This document shows, piece after piece, positions 10,208-19,268 of a stretch of 64,000 nucleotides of DNA. The stretch comes from Helicobacter didelphidarum (GTDB taxonomy: Bacteria > Campylobacterota > Campylobacteria > Campylobacterales > Helicobacteraceae). The translations under genes and the position numbers were made by a program. The notes under the pieces were generated by a model. It was given only the letters and a program-made list of their open reading frames with translations. It did no database searches and was not told the origin of the DNA. Each line of letters starts with the position of its first letter. Position 1 is the first letter of the stretch. The DNA is taken from positions 1 to 64,000 of the forward strand of contig NZ_NXLQ01000002.1 in NCBI RefSeq assembly GCF_003364195.1, in the 5' to 3' direction.

Positions 10208-11218
10208 ATGGAAACCCTAAAATATAAAGATTTTGGTGTAGATATTGATTCTGGCAACGATTTTGTCAAAATATTAAAGCCACTTGTGCAAAATACTTTT
10301 AATCCCAATGTGTTGGGTGGACTTGGTGGATTTTCTGGTTGTTTTGAGATTCCAAAAGGTTATAAAAATCCGATTTTATGTGCAGCAACAGATGGTGTGG
10401 GGTCAAAACTAAGTTTAGCAATTGAATACAATAAATTAGAATCCATTGGTATTGACTTAGTTGCAATGTGTGTGAATGATTTAATCTGTGATTTTGCAAA
10501 ACCAATGTTTTTCCTTGATTATTATGCAACACACAAGCTTATTCATACTGATGCTATTAAAGTATTAAATGGCATTGTTCAAGGTTGTAAAATGGCGGAT
10601 TGTGCCCTTATAGGTGGTGAAACTGCGGAAATGCCAAGTATTTACCAAAAAGGAGATTTTGATCTTGCTGGGTTTGCTGTGGGCATCGCAGAAAAATCCG
10701 ATATACTAAAACGTCAGAATATTCAATCTGGAGATATTATCTTGGGATTTGCTAGCAGTGGATTCCATAGCAATGGTTTTTCTCTTTTACGAGGCATTAT
10801 TCAGAAAAAAAGTATCAATATGTTACAAAAAATTGGAGGTCAAACACTCATTGATTTAATTTTAAATCCTACAAAAATTTATGTAAAGGATTTTTTGCAA
10901 CACAAAACAAAAATAAATGCTCTAGCACATATTACTGGTGGTGGAATACAAGAAAATCTCATTCGCATATTACCTGAGAATATGTGTGCTATTATAGATT
11001 CTGCGAGTATCCAAACGCCTGATTTTTTTAATATTTTTCTGCCTTATGTTCAACAAGACGAAGCTTTCCGTGTATTTAATATGGGGATTGGTATGGTAAT
11101 TATTACTCCAAAAGAATATGTAGATTCTATTCTTCAAAACTCTATAACAGATAAATCACAACCATATATTATTGGACATATAGAAGAAGGCAAAAAAGAA
11201 GTTATTATAAAGCGATAA
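10208..11218 (+). CDS. purM: Phosphoribosylformylglycinamidine cyclo-ligase (AIR synthetase)
   Basis: PurM closes the imidazole ring of purines (FGAM plus ATP to AIR). The N-terminal segment YKDFGVDIDSGNDF and the ATDGVGSKL motif (about residues 64-72) are characteristic, as are the GGETAEMP and HITGGG segments. The ATG at 10208 gives 336 residues, the family's usual length, and follows AAGGGAA. It is immediately followed by a small membrane protein gene (two bases between stop and start), suggesting cotranscription. Confidence 0.95.
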   Translation: METLKYKDFGVDIDSGNDFVKILKPLVQNTFNPNVLGGLGGFSGCFEIPKGYKNPILCAATDGVGSKLSLAIEYNKLESIGIDLVAMCVNDLICDFAKPMFFLDYYATHKLIHTDAIKVLNGIVQGCKMADCALIGGETAEMPSIYQKGDFDLAGFAVGIAEKSDILKRQNIQSGDIILGFASSGFHSNGFSLLRGIIQKKSINMLQKIGGQTLIDLILNPTKIYVKDFLQHKTKINALAHITGGGIQENLIRILPENMCAIIDSASIQTPDFFNIFLPYVQQDEAFRVFNMGIGMVIITPKEYVDSILQNSITDKSQPYIIGHIEEGKKEVIIKR

Positions 11219-11220
11219 AC

Positions 11221-11640
11221 ATGAATTTCAGAATAGATTATAAACTTTATTTGTTCCTTATTGTTGTGATCTTTATAAGTTGTATCTTATATTTTTTGGT
11301 TTTTGATTCAATTAATCAATATCAACCAAATCGATTTACAACAATCATAGAAGATGGTAGTCTGCAAGCTGATAAGGATTTTGAAAACTTGGTAGAACAA
11401 ATGCGTATGCAAGAAGAGTTAGAAAACATTAAAAATAGTGCCACTCAAGACTTTATTTTAGAAGCTTTTTCTAAAAATTTAAAAAGAATTGAAAATATTG
11501 AAAATAAAAAACAAGAACAAAAATATAATTCTCAGCCAAAAAGAAAAGAAGTAGAAGTAAAGGTTACAAATACAATACCCAATATAACACCAAAGACAGT
11601 TCCTTATCGTATGATACATACACACGAAATTAAAAATTAA
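11221..11640 (+). CDS. Hypothetical single-helix membrane protein
   Basis: A 139-residue protein with a hydrophobic helix at about residues 10-28. It is followed by a glutamate- and lysine-rich, probably coiled-coil segment (about 60-110) and a lysine-rich tail. It begins two bases after the purM stop, so it is likely translated from the same transcript. I do not recognise a family. A single-pass protein with its coiled-coil on one side of the membrane is the most that can be said. Confidence 0.6.
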   Translation: MNFRIDYKLYLFLIVVIFISCILYFLVFDSINQYQPNRFTTIIEDGSLQADKDFENLVEQMRMQEELENIKNSATQDFILEAFSKNLKRIENIENKKQEQKYNSQPKRKEVEVKVTNTIPNITPKTVPYRMIHTHEIKN

Positions 11641-11757
11641 ATAGAATAGATTTAAATATACTCTTTCAACAGAGAAACTATTCCGCAAATAGAATCCAAT
11701 TTCCATAAAGGCTTAACTTTGATTGATAATTGTTCGCATGAAGAGTAAAAATCAAAT

Positions 11758-11812
11758 AAACCTTAAAACATTCTCTATTTATCTAAGCCCTTTTTTATCT
11801 TGTTTAAGGTTT
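11758..11812 (-). terminator. Possible terminator downstream of the RRM gene
   Basis: Arms at 11758-11770 and 11801-11812 form a roughly 12-bp inverted repeat around a 30-base loop, overlapping the stop codon of the minus-strand RRM gene. The long loop makes this only a moderate candidate. Confidence 0.35.
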
Positions 11813-12049
11813 TTGATTTGCCTCATTCACTTTCAGAATTCGACCCAAAAATGTTTCACCATTTAATGTGGCAATTGCTGTATTAGCATTTTCATCTTCC
11901 ATTTCAATAAATGCATACCCCTTAAATTTTTTTGTAACTTTATCATTAATCATTACACTTGATAAAACTTCTCCAAATTGAGCAAATAAATCACGTATTT
12001 CCTCTTGTGTCGCCCTGTAAGGTAGATTACCAACATAAATACTTTTCAT
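11804..12049 (-). CDS. RRM-domain RNA-binding protein
   Basis: An 81-residue protein made of a single RNA recognition motif. RNP2 is SIYVGNL (residues 3-9) and RNP1 is KGYAFIEM (about 43-50). Such stand-alone RRM proteins occur in epsilonproteobacteria and cyanobacteria and bind single-stranded RNA; H. pylori has a close counterpart of similar size. The specific RNA targets are unknown. It is probably monocistronic. Confidence 0.9.
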   Translation of the reverse strand: MKSIYVGNLPYRATQEEIRDLFAQFGEVLSSVMINDKVTKKFKGYAFIEMEDENANTAIATLNGETFLGRILKVNEANQKP

Positions 12050-12349
12050 AGGATTCCTTCCAAAATAATAAATATAAATACACTAATTTCAACCAATATG
12101 AAACATTTTAGTTATATTCAATAAGTATTATACATTAAGTTTCCCACTTTATTCCTTTTTCTTTGATAAGAATCTTATATTCTTAATGTAGTAATTGTAT
12201 TTATATTAATTTATGCCACTGATTATACGATATTCACATTTGCATTAAAGTAACATAATAATAAATAGAGGATACTGAATTCTTGTATAGCCCTATAAAA
12301 TTAAAAAATTCGGAAATAGTGATACAATAAAACAAGATTGAACAAAGAA
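12050..12349. other. Intergenic region without recognised genes
   Basis: About 300 AT-rich bases upstream of the RRM gene and downstream of an outer-membrane protein gene, both on the minus strand. It should contain the RRM promoter. I could not pick a convincing -10 box, and no ORF or structured RNA is visible. Confidence 0.4.
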
Positions 12350-13312
12350 CTAAAACCTATATAAAATTGAAATATCACTCTGCACATTCACTTCATAATA
12401 TGAAAGCATATAAGAAATATTAGTTTTTGCTAAAATATGGAAGTTTTTATATTGTAGAATACCAATATTAATTTCAGCAAAGATTCCATTACTCATGCCC
12501 CCTTTATCATAAACAATTGTGCTATTACCAAGTATACCAACACTCGAACCAGAAACATTCAAATCACTTAATGCTCCAAGCAATAATCCACACTCAATCC
12601 ATGGTATGTCCCAGATATTTTTTACTCCAATAATAGCATTCATGCCACCATCTATATAAGAATCTATACGATTTACGACAGGAAAAAATACATAGCTTTC
12701 AACACCAATGTATGGCATAAAAGAAAATTCACCATACTTAAGACTTCGTTTCCAACTATAACCATATTCAAAATTTAAAAGCAATGAATGCTCATTAAAT
12801 TCACTATTCTTTTTACGTGGGATTCCAGCTCCATAGCCAATGTCTATGCCAATAGTATGATAACCTTTCAAAGTCTGACCAAATAAAATATCAAAATGCA
12901 CAAATGTTCCAATACTAGCACCTTTGTCAATAGCACCAGAATTTTTACGCATTGTAACATCTGCAAAATTTATTTGGTAAGTAAAAATTGTATCAATTGT
13001 CTTTGCATTTTGCAAGATTCTATTATATTCAATACTTGCACCATGCAACAAAATATTAAAATTAGAATGACTCAGAAAAGAGTTAAGATAATGAAGAGAA
13101 AATCCAGATTTTGCACGTTCTTTATTGTTGGTATTTTGTTTTAAATTATTCAAAGCTTTGTCTATTCTTTGTAAAATCGGAGATTCTATAGAATCTACAT
13201 CAAATGCCTCATCATGTAATGGCACAATAATATCAGCCCCCATAATGAAAGAAAAAGAGAAATATGTCATCATTGTCCCATTTATCAATTTATAAGAAAC
13301 ATTTGACTTCAA
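12350..13312 (-). CDS. Predicted outer-membrane beta-barrel protein
   Basis: A 320-residue protein. Its hydrophobic N-terminus (about residues 14-26) may act as a signal sequence. The body alternates polar and hydrophobic residues in short strands rich in glycine and tyrosine. The chain ends in ILYRF; a C-terminal phenylalanine is the usual beta-barrel assembly signal. It resembles the broad class of Helicobacter outer-membrane proteins, but I cannot assign a named family or ligand. It is flanked by non-coding sequence and seems monocistronic. Confidence 0.65.
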   Translation of the reverse strand: MKSNVSYKLINGTMMTYFSFSFIMGADIIVPLHDEAFDVDSIESPILQRIDKALNNLKQNTNNKERAKSGFSLHYLNSFLSHSNFNILLHGASIEYNRILQNAKTIDTIFTYQINFADVTMRKNSGAIDKGASIGTFVHFDILFGQTLKGYHTIGIDIGYGAGIPRKKNSEFNEHSLLLNFEYGYSWKRSLKYGEFSFMPYIGVESYVFFPVVNRIDSYIDGGMNAIIGVKNIWDIPWIECGLLLGALSDLNVSGSSVGILGNSTIVYDKGGMSNGIFAEINIGILQYKNFHILAKTNISYMLSYYEVNVQSDISILYRF

Positions 13313-13540
13313 AAATAATCCTTACAATAAAATGACCAAAACTACATTCTAATAAAACATTATTGCATAACTTCAGAGATAACTTGATAAAAAATTAGAA
13401 TCACAGCCTATATTCCTGTATTGCGAGAATATACTGAATTATTTTTTTTAAATTATTGGAATCTAAATTATTTGTAAAATTTTCATCAATTTATGGTTTA
13501 TCCCAAAATCCCAATATAATTGATTTTACATTATTTCTTC

Positions 13541-13903
13541 TTATCCATTAAAACCATTCTTTGAAAAAGTTTTTTCCAAAAATTCCTCCAAATTATATTT
13601 ATTGCGATGATTCTCTGTAAAGATATGCACAATAATTTCTCCAAAATCTACAATAATCCAATCTTCATTGTCTTCATCTATAGCATAGAATCTTACTCCC
13701 TTTGGCTTTAAATCATCTTTTAAATAATTTAATAACGATAAACCATGCTTTCCTGCCATTGATGTCGCAATCACTACAAATTGGGACAAATAGCCTTTAT
13801 TTTGCAAATCTATAATTTCAATATGAGTTGCTTTCTTAGAGTCTAAAATTTCTACAATTATATTCACTAAATTTTGCCCTGATATTTCCTGTTTTTTTTC
13901 CAT
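13541..13903 (-). CDS. rsfS: Ribosome silencing factor RsfS
   Basis: RsfS (Iojap/YbeB family) binds ribosomal protein L14 and blocks subunit joining when nutrients are scarce. The 120-residue length, the segment VVIATSMAGKHG (about residues 43-54) and the DWIIVDFGEIIVHIF block (about 81-95) are characteristic. It lies 16 bases after nadD on the same strand, a pairing common in bacteria. Confidence 0.93.
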   Translation of the reverse strand: MEKKQEISGQNLVNIIVEILDSKKATHIEIIDLQNKGYLSQFVVIATSMAGKHGLSLLNYLKDDLKPKGVRFYAIDEDNEDWIIVDFGEIIVHIFTENHRNKYNLEEFLEKTFSKNGFNG

Positions 13904-13919
13904 TATTATCTTCCTTTTT

Positions 13920-14597
13920 TTAATGGCTATTTGCTTTAAAATTATTCATTACCTCATCGCGAATTTCTTTGGGAATATTTTGTAAATACATATTTATATT
14001 TTGCATAATATGCGTTGATGAAATATGTTGGTTAAAATAAAAATATTGCATAATAATACCATGTTTGTTTGCAAAATCATAATACTTATCAGAATCTTTG
14101 TGTAGTGAATTTTGCAAACTAGATTCACTACATTGCACACATTGTTCCTTATATTTATGCTGTATTGCTTGTAATTCTTTATTATATTCGCAATCGCATA
14201 TTTCTCTCTGAAAAACAAGAAATTCGACCATATTCTTTAATGCTTCAAACTCTTGCCATTGTGGTAATAAAAACAAATTATCAGCACCAATCACAAAAAA
14301 AATCCTCTCTGGACTATAATACTTCTGAAAATATCGAACACTTTGAATGCTTGGAGTTGATTTACCTTGCAAAATCTCATAATCACTACACAAAACTTTT
14401 GTATTATTTTTAAAAATCTTTTTAAGCCATTCTAAACGCTTTGAAGCTTGGAATCTATAAACTCTTTTAAAAGGATTGAGGTATGCTACAAGAATAATAA
14501 GTTGGTCTATATATGATTGTTTCAACAAAAACTCAACAATCTCTATATGGGCATTATGTGGAGGATCAAAGCTTCCACCAAAGATAGCAAGATTCAC
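13920..14597 (-). CDS. nadD: Nicotinate-nucleotide adenylyltransferase
   Basis: NadD adenylates nicotinic acid mononucleotide in NAD synthesis. The nucleotidyltransferase motif IFGGSFDPPHNAH (residues 4-16) and the C-terminal ISSTHIM (ISST/SxR region) identify it. The start is a GTG at 14597 that overlaps the stop codon of a small upstream membrane ORF, which suggests translational coupling. A polar insertion around residues 140-180, rich in Glu, Gln and Ser, makes it somewhat longer than typical. It is followed by rsfS. Confidence 0.93.
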   Translation of the reverse strand: MNLAIFGGSFDPPHNAHIEIVEFLLKQSYIDQLIILVAYLNPFKRVYRFQASKRLEWLKKIFKNNTKVLCSDYEILQGKSTPSIQSVRYFQKYYSPERIFFVIGADNLFLLPQWQEFEALKNMVEFLVFQREICDCEYNKELQAIQHKYKEQCVQCSESSLQNSLHKDSDKYYDFANKHGIIMQYFYFNQHISSTHIMQNINMYLQNIPKEIRDEVMNNFKANSH

Positions 14598-14758
14598 TTA
14601 TTTTGTTCCTTTTGTTTAAGATTCTTTGCTTTTTTTGAAAGATAAAGAAAAATAAAAAATGAAATTCCAACAACGATGATAATTGTGCTAAAAGCTTCAA
14701 AATATGAAAATGGTTGGCTGAAATCAAATATTTTTTTTCCAAATACATCAAGATTCAT
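14594..14758 (-). CDS. Small single-helix membrane protein between lgt and nadD
   Basis: A 54-residue reading frame starting with MNLDVFGKKIFDF. It contains one hydrophobic helix (about residues 25-41, IIIVVGISFFIFLYL) and a lysine/glutamine-rich tail. Its ATG lies within the 3' end of lgt (11-base overlap) and its TGA overlaps the GTG of nadD, a chain of overlaps typical of coupled genes. Another small frame in the same stretch has a less protein-like composition. I do not know a function. Confidence 0.6.
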   Translation of the reverse strand: MNLDVFGKKIFDFSQPFSYFEAFSTIIIVVGISFFIFLYLSKKAKNLKQKEQNK

Positions 14759-15656
14759 CATTACTCCTTTGTTTTAAGATTTTTTGATTTTTGAGAGATT
14801 TTTGTTTAATATTATCTATTTTTGGCAAAGATGTTGATTTTTTTTGAATGATAAAAAATAAAACCAAACCAACAAGCATCATAACAAAACTAAGAATCTG
14901 CCCCATACTTAAATGTAGAAAATAATATCCCATTTGCGAATCTGCTTCTCTAAAATACTCCGCAACAAACCTCGCAACTCCATAACCAAAAGCATATACA
15001 ACGATTAATAAACCATCTTTATGCAGTTTTTTTGATGCGTAAAGCACTATAAAAAACACAACAAAACCCTCTAAAAATGCCTCAATAAGTTGGCTTGGGT
15101 AACGCAATGCTCCATCAACAAAGATTCCCATAAAATGCAAAGATTCTTCTTCAATCGCACGACCAACAAGTTCTTTATTTAAAAAATTACCAATTCTACC
15201 AAAAATATATGCTAAAGGCACACTTAATGCAACTAAATCAAGTAAAATAAAAATATTCACTTTTTTAACATAACTAAAAATAAATGAAGCAAGTAAAAAA
15301 CCAAAAACACCGCCATGATAACTCATGCCCGCAATACCTATAAATTCTCCATCAATATAAGGATTAAATGCTTCCCATGGATGTGTTAAATAATACAATG
15401 CAGAATCTGTATAAATAAAAAGATAACCAAAACGTGCACCAAGTATAATACCCAATTCAACCCACAAAAAATAACTGTCAATCATACTTGATTCTAAATT
15501 TTTAAAACGAGGTATTCTCCTTGCAAAATATTTTGCAAGAAAAAATGCAATTAAAAGTGCAGAAACATAAGCTAGAGCATACCAATGTATACTAAAACTA
15601 CCAATTTGAAACGCTATTGGGCTAAAATGGGAATAGATTTCATTCCAAAAATTCAT
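14748..15656 (-). CDS. lgt: Prolipoprotein diacylglyceryl transferase
   Basis: Lgt transfers diacylglycerol to the lipobox cysteine of prolipoproteins in the inner membrane, the first step of lipoprotein maturation. Seven helices, the YHGGVFGF segment (H-G-G motif, about residues 113-120) and the signature GRIGNFLNKELVGR (about 150-163) are present. The 302-residue length includes a lysine-rich C-terminal tail. Several genes in this window encode its probable substrates. It leads the lgt, small ORF, nadD, rsfS run. Confidence 0.95.
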   Translation of the reverse strand: MNFWNEIYSHFSPIAFQIGSFSIHWYALAYVSALLIAFFLAKYFARRIPRFKNLESSMIDSYFLWVELGIILGARFGYLFIYTDSALYYLTHPWEAFNPYIDGEFIGIAGMSYHGGVFGFLLASFIFSYVKKVNIFILLDLVALSVPLAYIFGRIGNFLNKELVGRAIEEESLHFMGIFVDGALRYPSQLIEAFLEGFVVFFIVLYASKKLHKDGLLIVVYAFGYGVARFVAEYFREADSQMGYYFLHLSMGQILSFVMMLVGLVLFFIIQKKSTSLPKIDNIKQKSLKNQKILKQRSNDES

Positions 15657-15975
15657 AATGCTATCCTAAAACTTCAAATATCAACTTCATATCAATATAA
15701 AAATCTTGTGTTTAATAAAAAATAGGAATCTCTCTTGTAATAGAAATTTCAATAGTAAATTTGCAACTAAATTTTAAGTTAAAATTATACAAAATATTCC
15801 AATATCTTTAGCAAATACCATAATCAATTCCGTAGAGTTTCATATTTTTTTAATTTTAATTCATTGCACTGATACAATCACTCCGTGAAATAAATCAAAA
15901 ATCCTTGCAAACCTTAACTTGCATACTTATCAAAATTTTATTTGCTATCTATCCATTTATGGCATAACAAATATT
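15657..15975. other. Intergenic region upstream of lgt
   Basis: About 320 AT-rich bases between the end of the tonB-like gene and the start of lgt, both on the minus strand. It presumably holds the lgt promoter. No small ORF, repeat or clear terminator was seen. Confidence 0.4.
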
Positions 15976-16845
15976 TTAGAATCCATCATTGGTAATTCTA
16001 TAATTCCCTCCAAGACGCACTATTACAGGCTGTGGTGGACGTTTGAGATTCTTTGCTGATAATTCAACAACCTCTCGCATAGAATCATCTAATGCTTCAA
16101 AACCAGTTGAGGTAATAATTCGTATTGCATCAATATGTCCATCTGGATGTAAACGAAACTCAATGATGCCCTTGCCTTGCTGTTTGAGATACATTGCTAG
16201 TTTTGGATACCCCATTCTATCAGCAGTTTGCTGGAACACTTCACCATTAATAAAATAACTTTCAGCAAGATAGTCTTTTTGCTCTTTACTCATGTTGTTT
16301 AATTCTGTGCCATAAAGTTTTTGTAGCTCACTTTGAATACGATGTGGTAAATTATTTAATTTTTTATTATCAGCCTCTTGTTGAAGGCTTTGTGTAAGGC
16401 TTGGTTGTCGCATAGTTGCCAAAGGATCAAAACGAATATCTTCCTGCGGTATGTTTAAAGATTGCAAATCAATATCTGTACTTGGAGCAGTCTGTAATGT
16501 TGATTGTGGTTTTGGGATAGCCTGTTGTGGGTTATGTTTAATTTGTGGAGTTTGTGTTGGTATATTATGTGATTTAGTTGGTCTAGCTTGTGAGCTTGAT
16601 TGAGATTGTTGTTCTTGTTTCATAAAAGATTCTATACTTTTATTTTGTGATTGCAATACACCCACAGAAATTGGACGCAATGCAACATGTTTTTCTGGAT
16701 TTGGAAGTAAATAAAAAAAAAATAAAACAAGAATGTGAACAAAGATAGAAACACTTAATGAAAGAAAAAATCTATCTTTATAGATTCGATAAGCCATAGT
16801 CATTGTAGCCATTATATTGTCAGGACTCTTTCTTAGATTCTGCAA
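15976..16845 (-). CDS. TonB-family energy transducer
   Basis: TonB proteins couple the inner-membrane proton gradient to outer-membrane receptors. An N-terminal helix (about residues 28-48) is followed by a proline- and glutamine-rich periplasmic linker (about 70-150). The C-terminal TonB_C domain includes GKGIIEFRLHPDGHIDAI and the STGFEALDDSM segment. The start overlaps the fliO stop by 26 bases; an internal ATG at 16812 just after that stop is an alternative start. H. pylori has a TonB-like gene in the same position next to fliO and fliN. No ExbB/ExbD is nearby. Confidence 0.8.
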   Translation of the reverse strand: MQNLRKSPDNIMATMTMAYRIYKDRFFLSLSVSIFVHILVLFFFYLLPNPEKHVALRPISVGVLQSQNKSIESFMKQEQQSQSSSQARPTKSHNIPTQTPQIKHNPQQAIPKPQSTLQTAPSTDIDLQSLNIPQEDIRFDPLATMRQPSLTQSLQQEADNKKLNNLPHRIQSELQKLYGTELNNMSKEQKDYLAESYFINGEVFQQTADRMGYPKLAMYLKQQGKGIIEFRLHPDGHIDAIRIITSTGFEALDDSMREVVELSAKNLKRPPQPVIVRLGGNYRITNDGF

Positions 16846-17647
16846 TATTACATAATTTTATATCTGTTTGATGCTGTTTAACAGTATCTTTATTTTGCGA
16901 CTTGAAATGCGATGTTTTAACATTTAAATCTTTTTGCTTATGTTTTGATTGTAAAAGAAGTTGGAAAAAATTTGTGTGAGAATCTTGTTTTGTAAAAATA
17001 TCATCTTGAGAATCATATTGCGAAGAAGAATTTTTACTCTCAACAGATTCTAATTGTATCCTATCAAGAAGTGCTATACCATTAGGATTTAAACCAATCA
17101 CATAACGCGTATTACCATAACGAATTACCGCGACTTTATTTTTAGAATCAAGAATCTTTGCCTGCTCAAGTATGATATTTGAAATTTGCTGACCTTTATT
17201 CTGCCGAATACGGACAATATATAAAATGGCTAACACTGCGAACATAACAATGATAACAACAAAATACCGCCAAGAGCTTATTTCGTATGGTATATTCAAG
17301 TTTGTATCATATTGAGATAGGGAATCTCCAAGAACATTATCAGATTCATGATTCGATTCCTGTAACACACCTTTTGTTGCAGTATTTTCGCTAGAAATAT
17401 TGTGACTAGAGATTTTATCGTTTATATTTGCAATATAAAAACTTTTTTCTAAAGAATCTTTTTGAATAATTTGATCATTATATTCCATTACACATGCAGT
17501 GTTAAGAATAAAGTCTATATTTGCATTGCAATTCTCTCTTCCATCTCCCACCAGGATAGAATAAGCAGAGCATATAAAACTATTAAAAATAAAAATTAAT
17601 GTAACAAGGAACACAAATACTACATGTTTTTGATTACATAATGTCAT
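16820..17647 (-). CDS. fliO: Flagellar export protein FliO
   Basis: FliO assists assembly of the flagellar type III export gate. The gene lies directly between fliN and a tonB-like gene, the arrangement of the H. pylori FliO gene (HP0583 from memory). The 275-residue protein has a signal-like N-terminus, a periplasmic segment with low conservation, a helix near residues 130-146, and a cytoplasmic FliO-like segment (IRYGNTRYVIGLNPNGIALL, about 188-207). The lysine- and serine-rich C-terminus is poorly conserved. Assignment rests mainly on synteny and topology. Confidence 0.72.
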   Translation of the reverse strand: MTLCNQKHVVFVFLVTLIFIFNSFICSAYSILVGDGRENCNANIDFILNTACVMEYNDQIIQKDSLEKSFYIANINDKISSHNISSENTATKGVLQESNHESDNVLGDSLSQYDTNLNIPYEISSWRYFVVIIVMFAVLAILYIVRIRQNKGQQISNIILEQAKILDSKNKVAVIRYGNTRYVIGLNPNGIALLDRIQLESVESKNSSSQYDSQDDIFTKQDSHTNFFQLLLQSKHKQKDLNVKTSHFKSQNKDTVKQHQTDIKLCNIAESKKES

Positions 17648-17714
17648 GATTACCTCATAATTACATTTTATTTTTTCTTTTAAAAATTATGACAAGAAAT
17701 AATGCTTAAATAAT

Positions 17715-18116
17715 CTAATCTTGATCAGAAACCTCTCGTGCAATATAATATACAATCGCATTAGAATCTAAAATCTCATTAATACGAATCGCAAGATTTC
17801 GTTCATATACCATAACTTCTCCCTTGCCTACAACACGATCATTTACGAAAATCTCCACACTTGCACCAGCAGGTTTTTGCAAATCAATAATAGAACCTTT
17901 TTCATAACGCAAAATATCTGATAGTGGTATCTGTGTTGTCCCCAAGTCTGCACTAAAAAGAATCTTCATATCAAGTAAATCTTCATAATTACTCATCATA
18001 TCTTCAAGATATGATGCAAGTTCAATCTCACGAGGAGTATGCACTTGTTTTTTATCTAGTATATCATATCGACTTTCCTTGTTTTGTGTTGCAGCATTTG
18101 AATTATCTAGTGCCAT
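17715..18116 (-). CDS. fliN: Flagellar motor switch protein FliN
   Basis: FliN forms part of the C-ring that controls rotation direction and export. The 133-residue protein ends in a SpoA domain: LGTTQIPLSDILRYEKGSII, then LQKPAGASVEIFVNDRVVGKGEV (about residues 59-101). It is the first gene of the fliN-fliO-tonB block and has a plausible promoter 28 bases upstream. Confidence 0.93.
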   Translation of the reverse strand: MALDNSNAATQNKESRYDILDKKQVHTPREIELASYLEDMMSNYEDLLDMKILFSADLGTTQIPLSDILRYEKGSIIDLQKPAGASVEIFVNDRVVGKGEVMVYERNLAIRINEILDSNAIVYYIAREVSDQD

Positions 18117-18143
18117 TTCTCACTCCAAAAAGATAATGTATGT

Positions 18144-18149
18144 ATTATA
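18144..18149 (-). promoter_or_regulatory. Probable -10 box for fliN
   Basis: TATAAT on the minus strand, 27 bases before the fliN ATG. It looks like a housekeeping-type promoter; I see no sigma-54 GG-N10-GC element there. Confidence 0.45.
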
Positions 18150-18388
18150 TACTATTTTCATAAACCCTTTACACAGATTTTACCTAACAATACGGAAAAA
18201 CTATAAAAAATAATAAACTTACCTCATTGTATTATATTTTCCTAATAATTACCCAAAAAAATCAGTTTTACACACAATCATGACATTTATGAGATATAAT
18301 TCAAACAATATATTGTTGTGCAATTTACTTTAACTTAAATTTTTTCTTAAATAATTATAAAATACAAACTATCTTAAGGATATCACTA

Positions 18389-19036
18389 ATGTTCTATTTT
18401 CAATTTTATAGAATCCAAATATTCTTTATATTCTTGACATTCATATATATATTCCTCTTGGTTAGTTGTGCTTCTTCTACCCAAAGCATTCAAGATAGAG
18501 ATAATCAGATACTTGCTATTGAAGATAAACTACAAAATTGGGAATTAAGCAACACATTTCTTGCATGCGATGATTGTAATTTTTACATACAAGAGGGGAT
18601 TTCAAAACGTTCAGAAAAAGTACACGAGGGACATACAGGCGTTACTCGCACAGAATCTGGTGTTAAAGTATATCGTTTCGAAAATACCAATCTTGATAAC
18701 GCATTCTTAACACTCCTCAATTCTAATATCTTTGCGGAACGTATGAATAGGCAACTTAAAACACTTTTAATAGAATCAATACAAACAAATAAAGTAGATT
18801 TTAATGAAAAAAATGGCACTGATGAGATAAACTTTAAAGCTTTTTATTCACTCTCTTATGCAAAACGATTAAAAAATAATTCTTCACTGCCACGAGCCAT
18901 GCTCGATTCTGTATCAATGACACAAAAAAGAGCTCACACACAGAGATTTAGCGATTCATTAGAAGGCTATATTGTGGGAGATCAAATTGTAATTTTGCAT
19001 TTTTATAGTGAAGGGCAAGTGTGGAAACGCGAATAA
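18389..19036 (+). CDS. Predicted lipoprotein of unknown function
   Basis: A 215-residue protein with a hydrophobic leader ending in a lipobox, LVSC (cysteine near residue 27). The mature part contains a CDDC pair, few other features, and no family I recognise. The ATG at 18389 follows TAAGGA. Upstream 270 bases separate it from the divergent fliN. Likely anchored in the outer membrane or periplasmic face of the inner membrane. Confidence 0.65.
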   Translation: MFYFQFYRIQIFFIFLTFIYIFLLVSCASSTQSIQDRDNQILAIEDKLQNWELSNTFLACDDCNFYIQEGISKRSEKVHEGHTGVTRTESGVKVYRFENTNLDNAFLTLLNSNIFAERMNRQLKTLLIESIQTNKVDFNEKNGTDEINFKAFYSLSYAKRLKNNSSLPRAMLDSVSMTQKRAHTQRFSDSLEGYIVGDQIVILHFYSEGQVWKRE

Positions 19037-19201
19037 TTTGAGTAGTTACAAAAATTTTAAATTATTGAATCCCAAAAACCTCAAGACTACTAAACTCTTA
19101 ATAGTTTTTAAACATAAAAAACTCAAAAGTATTATAAAAACATTTAAATCTTTTTATTAAAATCAAATTATGTCATTTTACTAAAAATCATAAAAATTTA
19201 T

Positions 19202-19207
19202 TATAAT
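19202..19207 (+). promoter_or_regulatory. -10 box of the BspA-like gene
   Basis: TATAAT overlaps the most upstream in-frame ATG (19206), so translation cannot begin there. It is a good distance for a transcript using the ATG at 19269. Confidence 0.55.
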
Positions 19208-19268
19208 GATAAATTTTTATGATTGCTTTAAACAAATTTTACAAAATACCATCATGAAGAGGAATAAA

